A stretch of 64,000 bases of DNA, taken from assembly GCA_031761405.1 (NCBI GenBank), contig JASEVX010000007.1:44284411-44348410 (forward strand). The letters run 5' to 3'. The translations under genes were made by a program, and so were the position numbers. The first letter of the stretch is position 1, and each line of letters opens with the position of its first letter. The notes beneath the pieces were generated by a model. That model was not told the origin of the DNA. It did not search any database and saw only the letters and a program-made list of their open reading frames with translations. Below are positions 1 to 11,900 of the stretch, one piece after another. Source of the DNA: Serripes groenlandicus. Its lineage: Eukaryota > Mollusca > Bivalvia > Cardiida > Cardiidae.

Positions 1-53
1 TAAATTACATAAACTAGGTATATGTTCTCATCTGGTAAAAATATGTTGTTTCT

Positions 54-310
54 ATGCATACAGGTATGTATTGCTGTGTTATGTACAACGGACTTTATAC
101 TGACTGGTTCCCGATTGTACAAGGTACCTGGCAGGGTGGGGTCTGGTCACCGTTTGTATATCTTATTTACATTAATTACCTTATAGAACAGCTAGTAAAC
201 AGCAATTTAGGGTCTCAAGTTGAAGGGTCTAGTTTGTGTGCCCCGTAATTTGTAGACGACATGACCCTTCTATCTTTATCCAGTAAAGCTTTACAAAGCA
301 CGATTGGTAT
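54..310 (+). pseudogene. LINE reverse transcriptase fragment with in-frame stop
   Basis: Reads GLYTDWFPIVQGTWQGGVWS, PFVYLIYINYLIEQLVNS, then CAP, a TAA stop (246-248) and FVDDMTLLSLSSKALQ in the same frame. QGT.QGG and F.DD are reverse transcriptase motifs of a LINE group other than copies A-C. Truncated on both sides and dead. It runs from near the window edge. Confidence 0.82.
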
Positions 311-460
311 AGCACCGATACACGAGAGTTTTCCCCCTGAAAATGACCCGTACTTGACCTCTAGTTGAGTGGGAGACGTTTAAAAACACTCCTAAAATGT
401 CCATGAACCGGACCTGGATTTGAACCCAGACCTCTGGATTGACAGTCCAGTGTGTGAACA

Positions 461-715
461 GTTTGATTGGTTGGGGTTAAAAGCCAATTTCAACAACAAA
501 TATCAGCCATACATCGACGACACAGTTCACATGCCCATGTGCTGCCTGACACCAGTACTCAACATGACAGTATTATACAACTGGCATCTTGTCCACATAA
601 ATTGTTAAGCCATTGGTAGAAGACAAATGGCGGGAATACTATTGACCGAGGTTGGCTTTTAACTCAAACCCTGGACCGACTGACTGAGCTACCAGGAATT
701 GATCGGAACTATACT
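461..715 (-). mobile_element. Degenerate tRNA-derived SINE
   Basis: On the plus strand it starts GATTGGTTGGGGTTAAAAGC, matching the 3' end of the 45745 copy. It then has CCAGTACTCAACATGACAGT and TAAGCCATTGGTAGAAGACA, and ends with an inverted A box (GACTGAGCTACCAGG). A second antisense tRNA-like B box (GGATTTGAACCCAGACC) lies just left, at 416-432. Confidence 0.65.
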
Positions 716-784
716 ACTGAATACTGAAGTACGCCTACTGTCTGTGGATATGTGAGGGATGGTTAACCTTAAGTGTCATGAAGC

Positions 785-1560
785 TAATTATAATTTAGAA
801 TCACACAACTTTGACCATGTACATCTTCCGTTTTAATTTGATCATTGGTATATGGACTTGACAGTCTGCTTTGTTGGCATCTAGCCTCTTTATATAGAAA
901 ATTTCTTTTATTTCTTAATTTCCTTTTCATATCTCCATTAAAAATCATTTCAAATAATGGGTGCGCCTTTGATTTTCGTTTTTTATTAATTAAATAAAAT
1001 GCGCAACTACCGGCCTCCACAGTTTTATCAATTTCCTCCTCTAAGTGATCGTTATATTGTTGTACACTTTGTCTATGTGACTTACGAAACTTGCATTTTG
1101 CCGTTTTATACTTTAAATAAGTAGCATGATCTGCGCATGGTTTATTTTCACTTATCCAATGTTAACGCTTATCTTTTATCTTTGTATGCAAACAGGAAAG
1201 GTTTTCATTCCAATAGTCGACCTACTACGGGAAAACACTTCAAATTAGCATCTTTTATAACACTAACCAATTTTGTTATAAACGCAGTCAATATCCTCGT
1301 AACTTAAGATTTGTTTCTGTTTTACATTACTCCAGATAATGGAGTCATTGTCATGATTAACTGCTTTTCTTGTGACATTGACTGGATAATCAATCACACT
1401 AATCCTGGACGATGTGCAGAAACGTTCAAAGAGTGGTCTTCGTGAATCTTACATGTCCTTACATTGGTTATACCAACTGATTGCATTAATATATAATCGA
1501 TCGGAGTTTCTCTTTCACTATTGTACGGCACAGTGCTATATTTTGAGCCTTTAAATAAAT
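785..1560 (-). pseudogene. LINE endonuclease end and linker, degraded
   Basis: On the minus strand, fragments resemble the end of a LINE endonuclease (HEDHSLNVSAHRP), a following strand (VNHDNDSIIWSNVKQKQIL) and a Lys/Arg-rich linker (KFRKSHRQSVQQY, then INKKRKSKAHPLFEMIFNG). Several frame breaks. Neither the catalytic core nor the reverse transcriptase is present here. Confidence 0.6.
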
Positions 1561-2140
1561 GGAGGCATTTCACGGGAACTTAGTCTAATGATATGAGGGA
1601 TTGACACAATAGCTTAAACAGTCATCGGCTGCAGATGCGTCGAAATGCGTCTACAAGTGGGAAAGGGTTAACTAAACGGTTTCAGTAATACGAAATCGTA
1701 GCTGCTTATTAATTGCATAAAGATAATTTGTCAGTTTGCACCGTTAGCCCTTTGATTGCTGGAACCGATGTTGTGAAGCCTGTACCATCAGTGTATAGAC
1801 CCAGACCAGCCGGCCAATCAGAGAACCGAACCGTCTGACAATATAGTGTTGCCTGCTCAATTCAATTTTTATTTATCTCGATATTCCTTCATTTTGCTAT
1901 CGACTTTTCCACATTGAAAGCTTGACACGTTCATTTTAAAAAATCAGGATTGATCGAGGATTAAAAGAACAATTACCATTTCACAAGATGTACATCTATT
2001 ACCATATTTTCTTTTCAGTATTCATAACATCTGATTGTTTAACCCAAATCTACCACACACCGCAAATATGTGGCAGACGACTTTGTTAACATTTGGATAA
2101 AACTATAGGAACTCTCTGTAAATAAAATTACTGTAAATAC
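1561..2140. other. No gene recognised; one MITE end
   Basis: Only a TTAA-type MITE end (CTGCAGATGCGTCGAAATGC ... GTGGGAAAGGGTTAA, to about 1674) is recognisable. The rest is A+T-rich without supportable features. Confidence 0.5.
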
Positions 2141-2235
2141 TTATTGTATAGAGCTGAACACACTATGGGCAATTTCTCCTTTGGTCAAATGGCTACTCTC
2201 CTTGGTGTTCAGCGTTGCGGGGTTAGCATTACGAC

Positions 2236-4600
2236 TCAATTCAATTCCAATATTATTTATTGATAAATGGCCACCACCCTTTACATATACAGTAAGCACA
2301 CAAAATTACATTCAGTATAACCAATGAAAATATAAGGAAATAAAACAGGTTAAAGTGAAAATATTAAAGTTCGTTTATCAACATATTTCGTTTCTCCATA
2401 GCATAATATAAGAACGTTGAACTATTTGTTAACTCTTCCTCGTTCTTTCTCGTTTAGAGCACATTACATATCTGAATTGTTGGATTCTGGTGATATTTCG
2501 CTTGTATGTATTTACGTCTAAGATCAGAAAAAGCTGGACAATTTAATAGGAAATAATAGATGTATTCTATGATATTTTTACATATTGGACAGAATCTATT
2601 GTCTAAGTTAGGGTTATTGTAACCAGATGTAAATGTCCCAGATCTAAAACATGCTATAGCTCTTCGAAATTTAACAATTTTTATTATATCCAAATAAGGT
2701 TCAAATTCGATGGTGTTTTTAAAATTGTTATTAAAGCATAGTTTGGATTGATTGCGACATTTGTTGTACCATACCTGCAAATACTTATCCTTCAGTCTTT
2801 GCAGATACTGAGTAACAAAATATTTTTCATTCGATACTGATTGATTTTCCCATGCATAGCCAAATCCATTTTCACATACATTTTTTCTAAGATTCGATAC
2901 CCAATTTACATAACCCAAAAAATCATACATTTTCAACATATTATAACATTATTTTTACATATTTTTAAACAATATTTGATTACCCTTTTATAAGTATAAA
3001 TATATAATGAAAGTCTTCCACAATCACCCAAAACTGGTGCATCTGTTGTTTTTGTTGGAACATACATAAATCGTTTATATGCATTCTTTAGAACTCTTTC
3101 CGTACAATCAAATGACTGTAACTTGTATGTATTTACTTCTAAGATCAGAAAAAGCTGGACAATTTAATAGAAATTGATAGATGTCTTCTATGATATTTTT
3201 ACATATTGGACAGAATCTATTGTCTAAGTTAGGGTTATTGTAACCAGATGTAAATGTCCCAGATCTAAAACATGCTATAGCTCTTCGAAATTTAACAATT
3301 TTTATTATATCCAAATAAGGTTCAAATTCGATGGTGTTTTTAAAGTTGTTATAAAAAGCATAGTTTGGATTGATTGCGACATTTGTTGTACCATATCTGC
3401 AAATACTGATCCTTCAGTCTTTGCAGATACTGAGTAACAAAATATTTTTCATTTGATATTTAATTTCACATACAATTTTTCTAAGATTCGATACCCAATT
3501 TACATAACCCAATGAATCATACATTTTCAACATATTATAACATTTTTTTTTTACACAATTTTAACCAATATTTACAAGTATAAATATATAATGGAAGTCT
3601 TCCACAATCACCCAAAACTGGTGCATCTGCTGTATTTGTTGGTACATACATAACTCGTGTATATGCATTCTTTAGAACTCTTTCCATACAATCAAATGAC
3701 TGTAACTTGTATAATTTAATTTCACATACAATTTTTCTAAGATTCGATACCCAATTTACATAACAATTGAAAACAAGCTATAGCTCTTCGAAAATTAACA
3801 AGTTTTATTATATCCAAATAAGGTTCAAATTCGATGGTGTTTTTAAAGTTGTTATAAAAAGCATAGTTTGGATTGATTGCGACATTTCTTTTACCATATC
3901 TGCAAATATTGATCCTTCAGTCTTTGCAGATACTTAGTAACAAAATAGTTTTCATTTGATATTTGATTTCACATACATTTTTCTAAGATTCGATAACCAA
4001 TTTACATAACCCAATGAATCATACATTTTCAACATATTATAACATTTTTGTTACCATTTTTAACCAATATTTGATTATCCTTTTATAAGTATAAATATAT
4101 AATGGAAATCTTCCACAATCACCCAAAATTGCTGCATCTGCTGTATTTGTTGGTACATACATACATCGTTTACATGCATGCTTAAGAACTCTTTCTATGA
4201 AGACATTATACAATAAAAGACACGATTAGCTTTCAATGCATTATTTTCTGCCATCTTAAACAATGATACTCGCGAGGTAAAATGACACCAATATAGGTGA
4301 AACCATTAACACATTCAATAGGTTGACCTTTGTAATTACCATTTATAAAGTTTTGATAACATGCCGCCTTTTTAAAAAAAAACTACTAGTTTTGTCTTTG
4401 AAACATTGACCTCCAATTTCCAATCACTCCAAATGTATACAATATATTGAATTGCTTCTGAAGACCAACTCTTGTATCAGAAAAAAGACCGACATCGTCG
4501 GCAAACATTTTTATTTCTAAGAGTTCTGAATTGAGTTGTATACCTTTGATGCCACACTCAGTTATAACGTTATATAGTTCATCTATAAACATTATGAAAA
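2236..4600 (-). pseudogene. LINE 3' fragments with a triplicated segment
   Basis: Minus-strand remains of a LINE of the same type as copies A-C. The 3' end (AATAAATAATATTGGAATTG+AATTGAG) is at about 2236. C-terminal ORF2 (NRFCPICKNIIE...FLLNC) occurs at 2454-2939 and again at 3108-3314, and reverse transcriptase (MFADDVGLFSDT) at 4386-4592. The block starting AAGTCTTCCACAATCACCCA lies at 3011, 3595 and 4106, so an internal segment is tandemly repeated three times. The third Cys-His ligand (His) is Tyr or Gln in the two ORF2 copies. Confidence 0.75.
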
Positions 4601-4689
4601 GAATAGAATATCATTGAACTCATAGAACATCCTTGTCTTAATCCAACAGGGCATGATATTCAAGGATTTCAGTTTCATGTCGAATAACC

Positions 4690-4815
4690 GTTTTAACGGA
4701 CGCCTATATAGACTGGACTGACTCACTGGTTGGTGCCAGGATAAATGGAGCAGTAGTACTGGTAACTTAGGCAGGAAACTCCGTGATATAACTGAACAAT
4801 TGTTGAAAGCAGCGT
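4690..4815 (+). mobile_element. SINE family 2 fragment, plus orientation
   Basis: GACTCACTGGTTGGTGCCAG, AACTTAGGCAGGAAACTCCG and TGATATAACTGAACAATTGT mirror the copies at 6800-6975, 7905-8040 and 20265-20430. A piece of TTAA-type MITE (about 4835-4915) follows. Confidence 0.5.
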
Positions 4816-5009
4816 AAAACACAAAACAATCCATATTCTTTCACTTTCAGTCACTATGTTTTCGAAAATGGTAAACTGCAGACGCATCAAAATGCATCTG
4901 CGCGTAGGAAATGCTAAAGATAAAAATGTTAGATAGATGAACAATCTCTTTACGTAGAGACAGTAAACGTCCGTCTGGAAACATCGTGAACAATATAAAG
5001 AAAATATTC

Positions 5010-5335
5010 AAATATGTTCAAATATGTGTATATTTTTTTATCTGAATGGCTATATCTGGGCTTTCTTCTTTGCGACGATAGAACTTTTAAAATTTGTAAT
5101 ACGGAAAATACTATCTTTACACCAAAACAATATTGTGGGGAAAGACGAAAGTGTTCATACATGTTTCCGAAAGGTTGTCTGCTATCAGGCAATTAGCTTT
5201 ATACTTGACTATTTCTAAATGAGCCAGTGCATGAGAAAAAGGTACACGTTGGCATGACTGAACAGTGTAGGTTCAAATAATCGTGTTCACATGCTCAGTC
5301 TTACCAGAATATAAAACAGTTGACCCCTCATAACA
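5010..5335. other. No feature recognised
   Basis: A+T-rich sequence with overlapping short open frames on both strands; none has a recognisable motif. Confidence 0.4.
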
Positions 5336-5340
5336 CATAT

Positions 5341-5518
5341 TTGAGCCGTCCCGAGAGAAAACCAACATTGTGCAATCTGCGTAAAGTATCGACCCGGATC
5401 AGCCTAAGCACGCCGCACAGGCTAATCCATGCAGACACTTTTCGGACTGCACAGGCTGATCTTGGTCGATATATTACGCAGATACCATAATGTTGGTTTT
5501 CTCGCGAGAAGGGCTCAT
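5341..5518. mobile_element. GAGCCGTC foldback MITE, internally deleted copy
   Basis: Left end TTGAGCCGTCCCGAGAGAAA, right end TTGGTTTTCTCGCGAGAAGG. It lacks part of the middle seen in the 22389-22653 copy. Downstream of the DNase I stop codon. Confidence 0.8.
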
Positions 5519-5551
5519 TTGTTTTTTAAGATACTTATTTTATTATATTAT

Positions 5552-5875
5552 TGTTTGATTGGAGTTTAACGCCATTTCCAACTTTAGTTCAGTTATATCG
5601 TGGCAGCCAGCTTACATAACGTTCATTTCCTGTGATTCTGTTATCAGTACTACACACTACATTCTTCTCAAGCAACTGGCTGCTTTTCCGAATCAACTGT
5701 GTATCCCTTTGATGGAAGACGTATGACACTAGTCACAATGACTTTTATCAATATTCGGAAAGAACAAAAGACCAATACGGGGTTCGAACTCATCACCCCT
5801 TGATTGATAGCCCTCTTCTGCTACAGCGGGATATTCATTGGTCTGTATCAGGAAAATGGTATTTGATGAATGAAG
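5552..5875 (-). mobile_element. tRNA-derived SINE, full but degraded
   Basis: Left end TTGATTGGAGTTTAACGCC, body CAACTGGCTGCTTTTCCGAA and GACACTAGTCACAATGACTT, right end with an inverted B box (GGGGTTCGAACTCATCACCC). Same family as 45745-46025. It lies just downstream of the DNase I stop codon and could be in its 3' UTR. Confidence 0.72.
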
Positions 5876-5933
5876 AAAAAAAACCGGATTAAAACCAAAA
5901 CGAATTTAGTAAGAAAGTAACGACAATGGAGTA

Positions 5934-5981
5934 TCAATATATTTCCAGTTCTATTGGATAATGGTCACTGACTGCAAGCAT
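5934..5981 (-). CDS. DNASE1: DNase I-like gene, terminal coding exon 8
   Basis: Acceptor GGTATTTCAG|ATG, 15 codons MLAVSDHYPIELEIY and TGA at 5936-5934. It holds catalytic H273 in SDHYP. A short last coding exon carrying only this strand is, as I recall, also the layout of vertebrate DNase I genes. Confidence 0.88.
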   Translation of the reverse strand: MLAVSDHYPIELEIY

Positions 5982-8900
5982 CTGAAATACCAAAAACAAA
6001 ACGCTTAATGCACATGGTTGCCAAAATAAAACAAACGTGTCTGAGAAATTCAATTGTTATATATTAGTCGAAATTCAGATTTATTTATTCATAATTTATT
6101 GACTTATTCGCGCACCAACCCTAACATGTATTCATTCACTCTCGCCCTTACATATTCTGCACTCAGTGATACGATTCTTTTGAGTACCCACGACATAGGG
6201 TTTTAGGGTTAAATAAGGATTTTAGAACATGCAAAACGCCCCTCATCTGGCCGTCATTGAAAACCAACATTGTGGAATCTGCGTAAAGTATCGACCCCCA
6301 TCAGGCTAACCCGGACAGATACTTTTCGCCTCCTGTGGATTTTCTGTTACATGAATCATTATTCTATACCTTTATCCACCTGAGACGAAATGTGTCGGAC
6401 CGGATTAATCTGCGCGGACTGCGCAGGCTGATCTGGATCGATACATTACGCAGAAACCATAACGTTGGTTTTCTCGTAGGACGGCTCAAATTTTCTTACA
6501 AATACACCGCTCATCCTCATAGCTTTATCTGCAATCACGTGTTAATTGTTGAACCTTCTGTTGTAGAGACTCAAAACATGTATATGTATAAATGTATTAT
6601 GTTATTGGCAACACACAAAGGTTTATATGCCAATAAACGATTTTGAACTTGAGCTCCAACTTATTAAAAATAAAAAAAAGAAGTAAACAAAAAAATCACC
6701 TATAAAACATCTTACTGTAATGGATCACTAGCACGTTGTTTGACAAGATGTTTTTAAACTCTCCCATGTTAAAAACCGACATCATTATAGGCTGACCGAC
6801 TGATTTATTGTTTGCTGTTTTACACGGCTTTCAACAATTGTTCATTTATATCACGGCGTTTCCTTGGTTAGTTACTAGTCCTAATGCTCCATTTATTTGG
6901 ACACCAGCCAGTCAGTCAAAATGCTAACACCGCAAACTGAGCGCCAAGGAGGGCAGCCATTACTACCTTATTTTGTTAGGTGACACATAATACTAGCTTT
7001 CAGGATATTCGGATTTTGGCTAAAAATAGGAATGATGACAAATAGTAAGTTTTGGGTACATTTTTGGGTAAATGGTTGATTTTAATGTTTATAAATGTGA
7101 AAAGTAAGCTCTAAGCATGGGATTGAATTTTTCAGTTGAACCCACTTCTCCTTCCGGTTTGACAACACTCGTTGCAGAGCTAGGCGTGAATTTAGAGGTA
7201 AATTTGAATACCAGCTTTCGCGCCCAAAATTGCTTGAAAAGGAGCTGGAAACGTGGTATTTCTGATTGCATCCACAGATTGACTATTATTTTGAGAGAAA
7301 TAGCAGCTCTTCAATTTTACACTAACCCTCTGCGTTTTTGTAGGGTGATTTCTGGAATAAAGGGTCAAAGTGATCTTTCTGTCCTACTTTTTTCACCCTG
7401 TTTCAGACCACTTTTGTGGCCAATTCTTTCCATAATATGGACTGAGAGTGTGACTTCCAGTCATTTTCCTACAATTCTGGCACTCCTTGATACAGGAAAA
7501 TTCTTTTTATCAAATCAGTATGGATATTATGAGAAATAATGAGAGAATAAAAGTTGGGGCGTCCCAGGAAACAGAAAATCAGCTTTCAACTGTGTTATGC
7601 CACCTTAAGTCTTTGGTATGATGACCCGGCCGCCTACACCACCAAGACATCTCATATGTACACGCAGAAGATATTAAAATCAGGAAAATTGCTCATTCTA
7701 ATGCGGTTCTTTCAAATGATGGGATATAGCGATATGATATAACATGTACTTACCATTGTTACGTTAAGATGAAACTCTTCGTTGAATTTAAAAATACCTA
7801 CACTCCACGGAAGTATATTAAATCGAATGTTTGGGCCTGCGATCACGAATCTGTAGCAATATTTGTAAAGAATATTTTTGTAGGCAAAATATAGAACGTA
7901 CTTTCAGCAATTTTTCAGTTATATCACGACGTTTTCGAGTTAAGTAACCATTATTTTTGGTCCGTTTGTCCTGACAGTCGCGAGTCAGTCATAATGCTAA
8001 CCCCACAACTTTAAGTGAAGGCCAGATCAGACTCCGCATTATGTTTAGTAATATCATGGCATTATCGGAATACCAATAAGAACTAGCAGCTATTTTATTT
8101 GAACATATATATATATATATGCGTGTACGATTCAAACCTATTCCCAAACTCTTAACGTCCATTACGAGGGAAGCCAATTCAATGAATTAAAAGTCTCTAG
8201 TATGACCCGATTTAAATCCTGGTATCCGGCTCTCGGCGAAGATGCTTTAATTTACTTTTAGGGTCGAATACCATCAACCTTACATAGCGCTAAGTAATAC
8301 TCTTTAATGACTTAAATTTCATAATTGTTGTTTCCCTAAAATTTTGTCAAACATGAATGGTGGAATGTATTTAGTAAATTACTAATTTGACATTAATAGT
8401 TAAATGATGAAATGTGCTTTTAAGTATTTAAGTATTACTTAGCGCTAAGTAAAGTTGGTAGGAGTGGACACTGCTAAGACAACACATATCTACAAACCTG
8501 TCATAAGGACATGACGTTGTGGGTGTGGTTGTGGTATTAACATTTAAACCCAGTGGCCAAAAAAAGTAGTCACGGTTGTAGATGTACAATGATTCCAGCT
8601 GCCTTTCATTGACATACGAGCATCCTGCGTTCAGGTCTCCCATTATAATTACATCCTATGTAAAATAAATAGCCAGACAAATACATCATCATTTTGGAAA
8701 AGCGTCATTTGTCCATGGATGAGTTATAATAAACATTATATGATAATACGCATAATATGTTAATTCCTTATGTAATAACATATACTAGAAGAAGCTATGA
8801 AAAAGCATGATTTCGTCTTGGATGAGTTCTAATCGTTCCTTATATGATAATTATCATTGTATGTATACAATTAATGCCGTTTTCAACTATTTTAAGTCAT

Positions 8901-11900
8901 GTCGCGGCGACCACTTTTCCTACACATGTGCTTCCTGACTTTCTCACACGAGTAGTCCAAGCAACTTGCTGCTTTTCCAAATAGACTGTTAGCCCATTGG
9001 TAAACAAGAGCTGTCGGAGGACAGCATGCTCGACTTTTGTGTGCATGCCAATAAAACGTAAAAAGATTTTTGTAAGTGTTTAGGCTATATCTCTAATTGT
9101 TTTAAAAAAATTGATTTGGTATGAATAACTTAACCAAATTATTATCGAAAAAGGGCCATAATTAAACAGACAGATTTGACAGATTTATGTACCCTTGTCT
9201 GTTGATGGAGGTAATGATGATACATAAGTATTGTAAGTGTATGAGCTAAATCATTAATGGTTTTGAAAAAAAGTGGGGTGGTATGAAAAACTTAACCAAA
9301 ATTCCAAGGCGAAAAATGGCCGTAATTCTTACAAAAACATTGGCAGAGTTATGTACTATTGTCTGTTGCTGAAGGTTACGATAGTGAAAAAGTGTTGTAA
9401 GTTTCAAAGCAATATCTGTAATGGTTTTGAAAAAAATGTAAATTGGTACAAAAAACTTAACCAAAATTCTAAGTCGAAAACGGGCCATAATTCTTACAAA
9501 AATCTTGACAGAGTTATGTACTCTTGTCTGTTAATGGAGTTAATGATGGTGAACAAGTGTTGTAAGTTTCGAAGCCATATCTGTAACGGTTTTGAAAATA
9601 AGTAAATTGGTACAAAAAACTTGACCAAAATTCTAAGTAAAAAAAGGGCCATAATTCTTACAAAAATCTTGACAGAGTTATGTACTCTTGTCTGTTTATG
9701 GAGTTAATGATGGTGAACAAGTGTTGTAAGTTTCGAAGCCATATATCTGTAATGGTTTTGAAAATAAGTAAATTGGTACAAAAAACTTAACCAAAATTCT
9801 AAGTCGAAAAGGGGCCATTATTCTTACAAAAATCTTGACAGAGCTATGAACTTCTGTTGATAGAAGTAACGATGGTGAATAAGTGTTGTAAGTTTCAAAG
9901 CAATATCTGTAATGGTTTTGAAAAAAAGTAAATTGGTACAAAAATTTACCAAAGTTCTAAGTAAAAAAGGGCAATAACTCATACAAAAACCATGACAGAG
10001 TTGTATACTCGTATCTGTTGATGGAAGTAATGATGATGAAAAAGTGTTGTAAGTTTCAAAGCAATATCTGTAATGGTTTTGAAAAAAAGTAAATTGGTAC
10101 AAACAACTTTAACAAAATTCTAAGTCGAAAAGGGCAATAATTCATACAAAAACAGAGTTATGTACTCTTGTCTGTTGATGGAGGTAATGATGGTGAAATA
10201 GTTTTGTAAGTTTCAAAGCAATATCTGTAGTGGTTTTGAAAAAAAGTAAATTGGTACAAAAAACTTAACCAAAATTCCAAGTCGAAAAAGGGCCAAGTTC
10301 TTACAAATATCTTGACAGAGTTATGTACTCTCGTCTGTTGGTAGAAGTAATGATGGTGAATAAGTGTTATAAGTTTCGAATCCAGGCGAAATAATCTCAG
10401 GTTCAGTGGAATCCAGGGAAAAGCGAATGAACCTTGGAGCGAAACTGAAGAAAGGGTGAGGACATTTATCAAAAATGATATGAGTTTGCCTGAACTTGAA
10501 CACGTTGAAATTGAGAGGGCCCATAGGGTAAAATCTAAAGATCCGGACAAGTGTCAAATTATTGTGAAGTTCTGCAAGTTTAAAGACCGAGATCAGATCT
10601 TTAAATCAGCTAAACAGTCCCTGAAAAACACACCGCATTATGTTCAGGAAGATTTTACAGAACGAGTTAAAGTGTGCAGACGCGAACTGGGAAAACGGCT
10701 AGTGGATGCTAGAAAGAAGGGTCTATACGCATCCATGCAATTCGACAAGTTAATCATAGAAAACGAGATCTACAGGTATAACAATGTAAATAAAGAAATA
10801 TATCATGCTGGTTACACTAGAGTAAACAATAATACTCGCGGCAGAGTATTCGCACGTGATCCACACAGGACTGAATACAACCACCGTTCATTGGACAGGG
10901 TCAGCGAGAGCGTAACCAATCAGCAATCGGTGCGGGAAAACGACGATATCTCATTGGTCAGTGGCGATGACGAGCAAACAGGCGGGGCATGTGGTTCAGA
11001 CTAGCGGTGCGGTCAAGGCCTACGCGAAAATAGTGACAGTAAAAACATAACCCTTAGCATTTTATCATGGAACATTGCCGGTTTATTGAAATACGATAAT
11101 GATGCTTCACTGAAAAACTACTTGTTTAAACATGACATTATAGGACTTTTAGAAACATGGAGTCATTTCAAAGGTCAATTTGACAATTTCCTGTACGGTT
11201 ATAAACATTTTGACAGTGTGAGAGTAAAAAATAACTCCAGCTTTAGAAACAGTGGAGGAGTAAGCGTTTTTGTTAGGGAACATTTGGTTACTTCTGCTGT
11301 TGTTAAACAATTGTTTTATGTAGATTTTACAGACTGTGTTGTCCTTTATATTACTTCTAGTCTGTATGATTTAGATAATGACATTATTCTTTATATAACT
11401 TACATTTCACCAGATGGTTCTCCAATTTATAGAGGAAAGGATGAATCAAATGGCATTTTGTTGCTTGAAAACAATTTAGCGCAGCTGCGCAATGACTACC
11501 CGGATTGTGTTCTATATATAGCGGGAGATTTTAACGCAAGGACAAGTGACTTATTTGATTATATACCAAATGACTCACTTGACTTTGTATTTAATACCTC
11601 AACCGACTATGCTGCGGATAACTTTGATTTGCCTCGCAATACGCGTGATAATGGAACGTTAAACTTGTTTGGTAGAACACTGGTAGATCTATGCTGCACT
11701 CATAATGTACACATTGTAAATGGGCGTTTATCTAATGACGCGACTGGTCAGTTTACTTGTTTTTCCAATGACGGTCGTAGTCTTGTCGATTATCACGTTG
11801 CTTCGTCAGAGTTATTTCCCTTTATATCATATTTTAATGTTGAAGAGAAGGATAACTCTGACCATTTTCCTATTTTAGCAATTTTGAAGTTTAATTTGAA

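Noticed and set aside
7117..7539. 140-residue open frame on the plus strand in DNase I intron 7
   Set aside because: No recognisable domain, an equally open antisense frame and an intronic position on the opposite strand. I cannot support it as a gene.
8428..8497. Extending DNase I exon 6 through the open frame to 8428
   Set aside because: After YDRFV the frame leaves the family pattern and runs into an inverted-repeat element, whereas exon 7 begins with FVIAG in the right phase after the donor at 8497.
9246..10557. Many open frames of 80-130 residues on both strands
   Set aside because: All are shadows of the ~160-bp tandem repeat; the same peptide motifs recur out of register.
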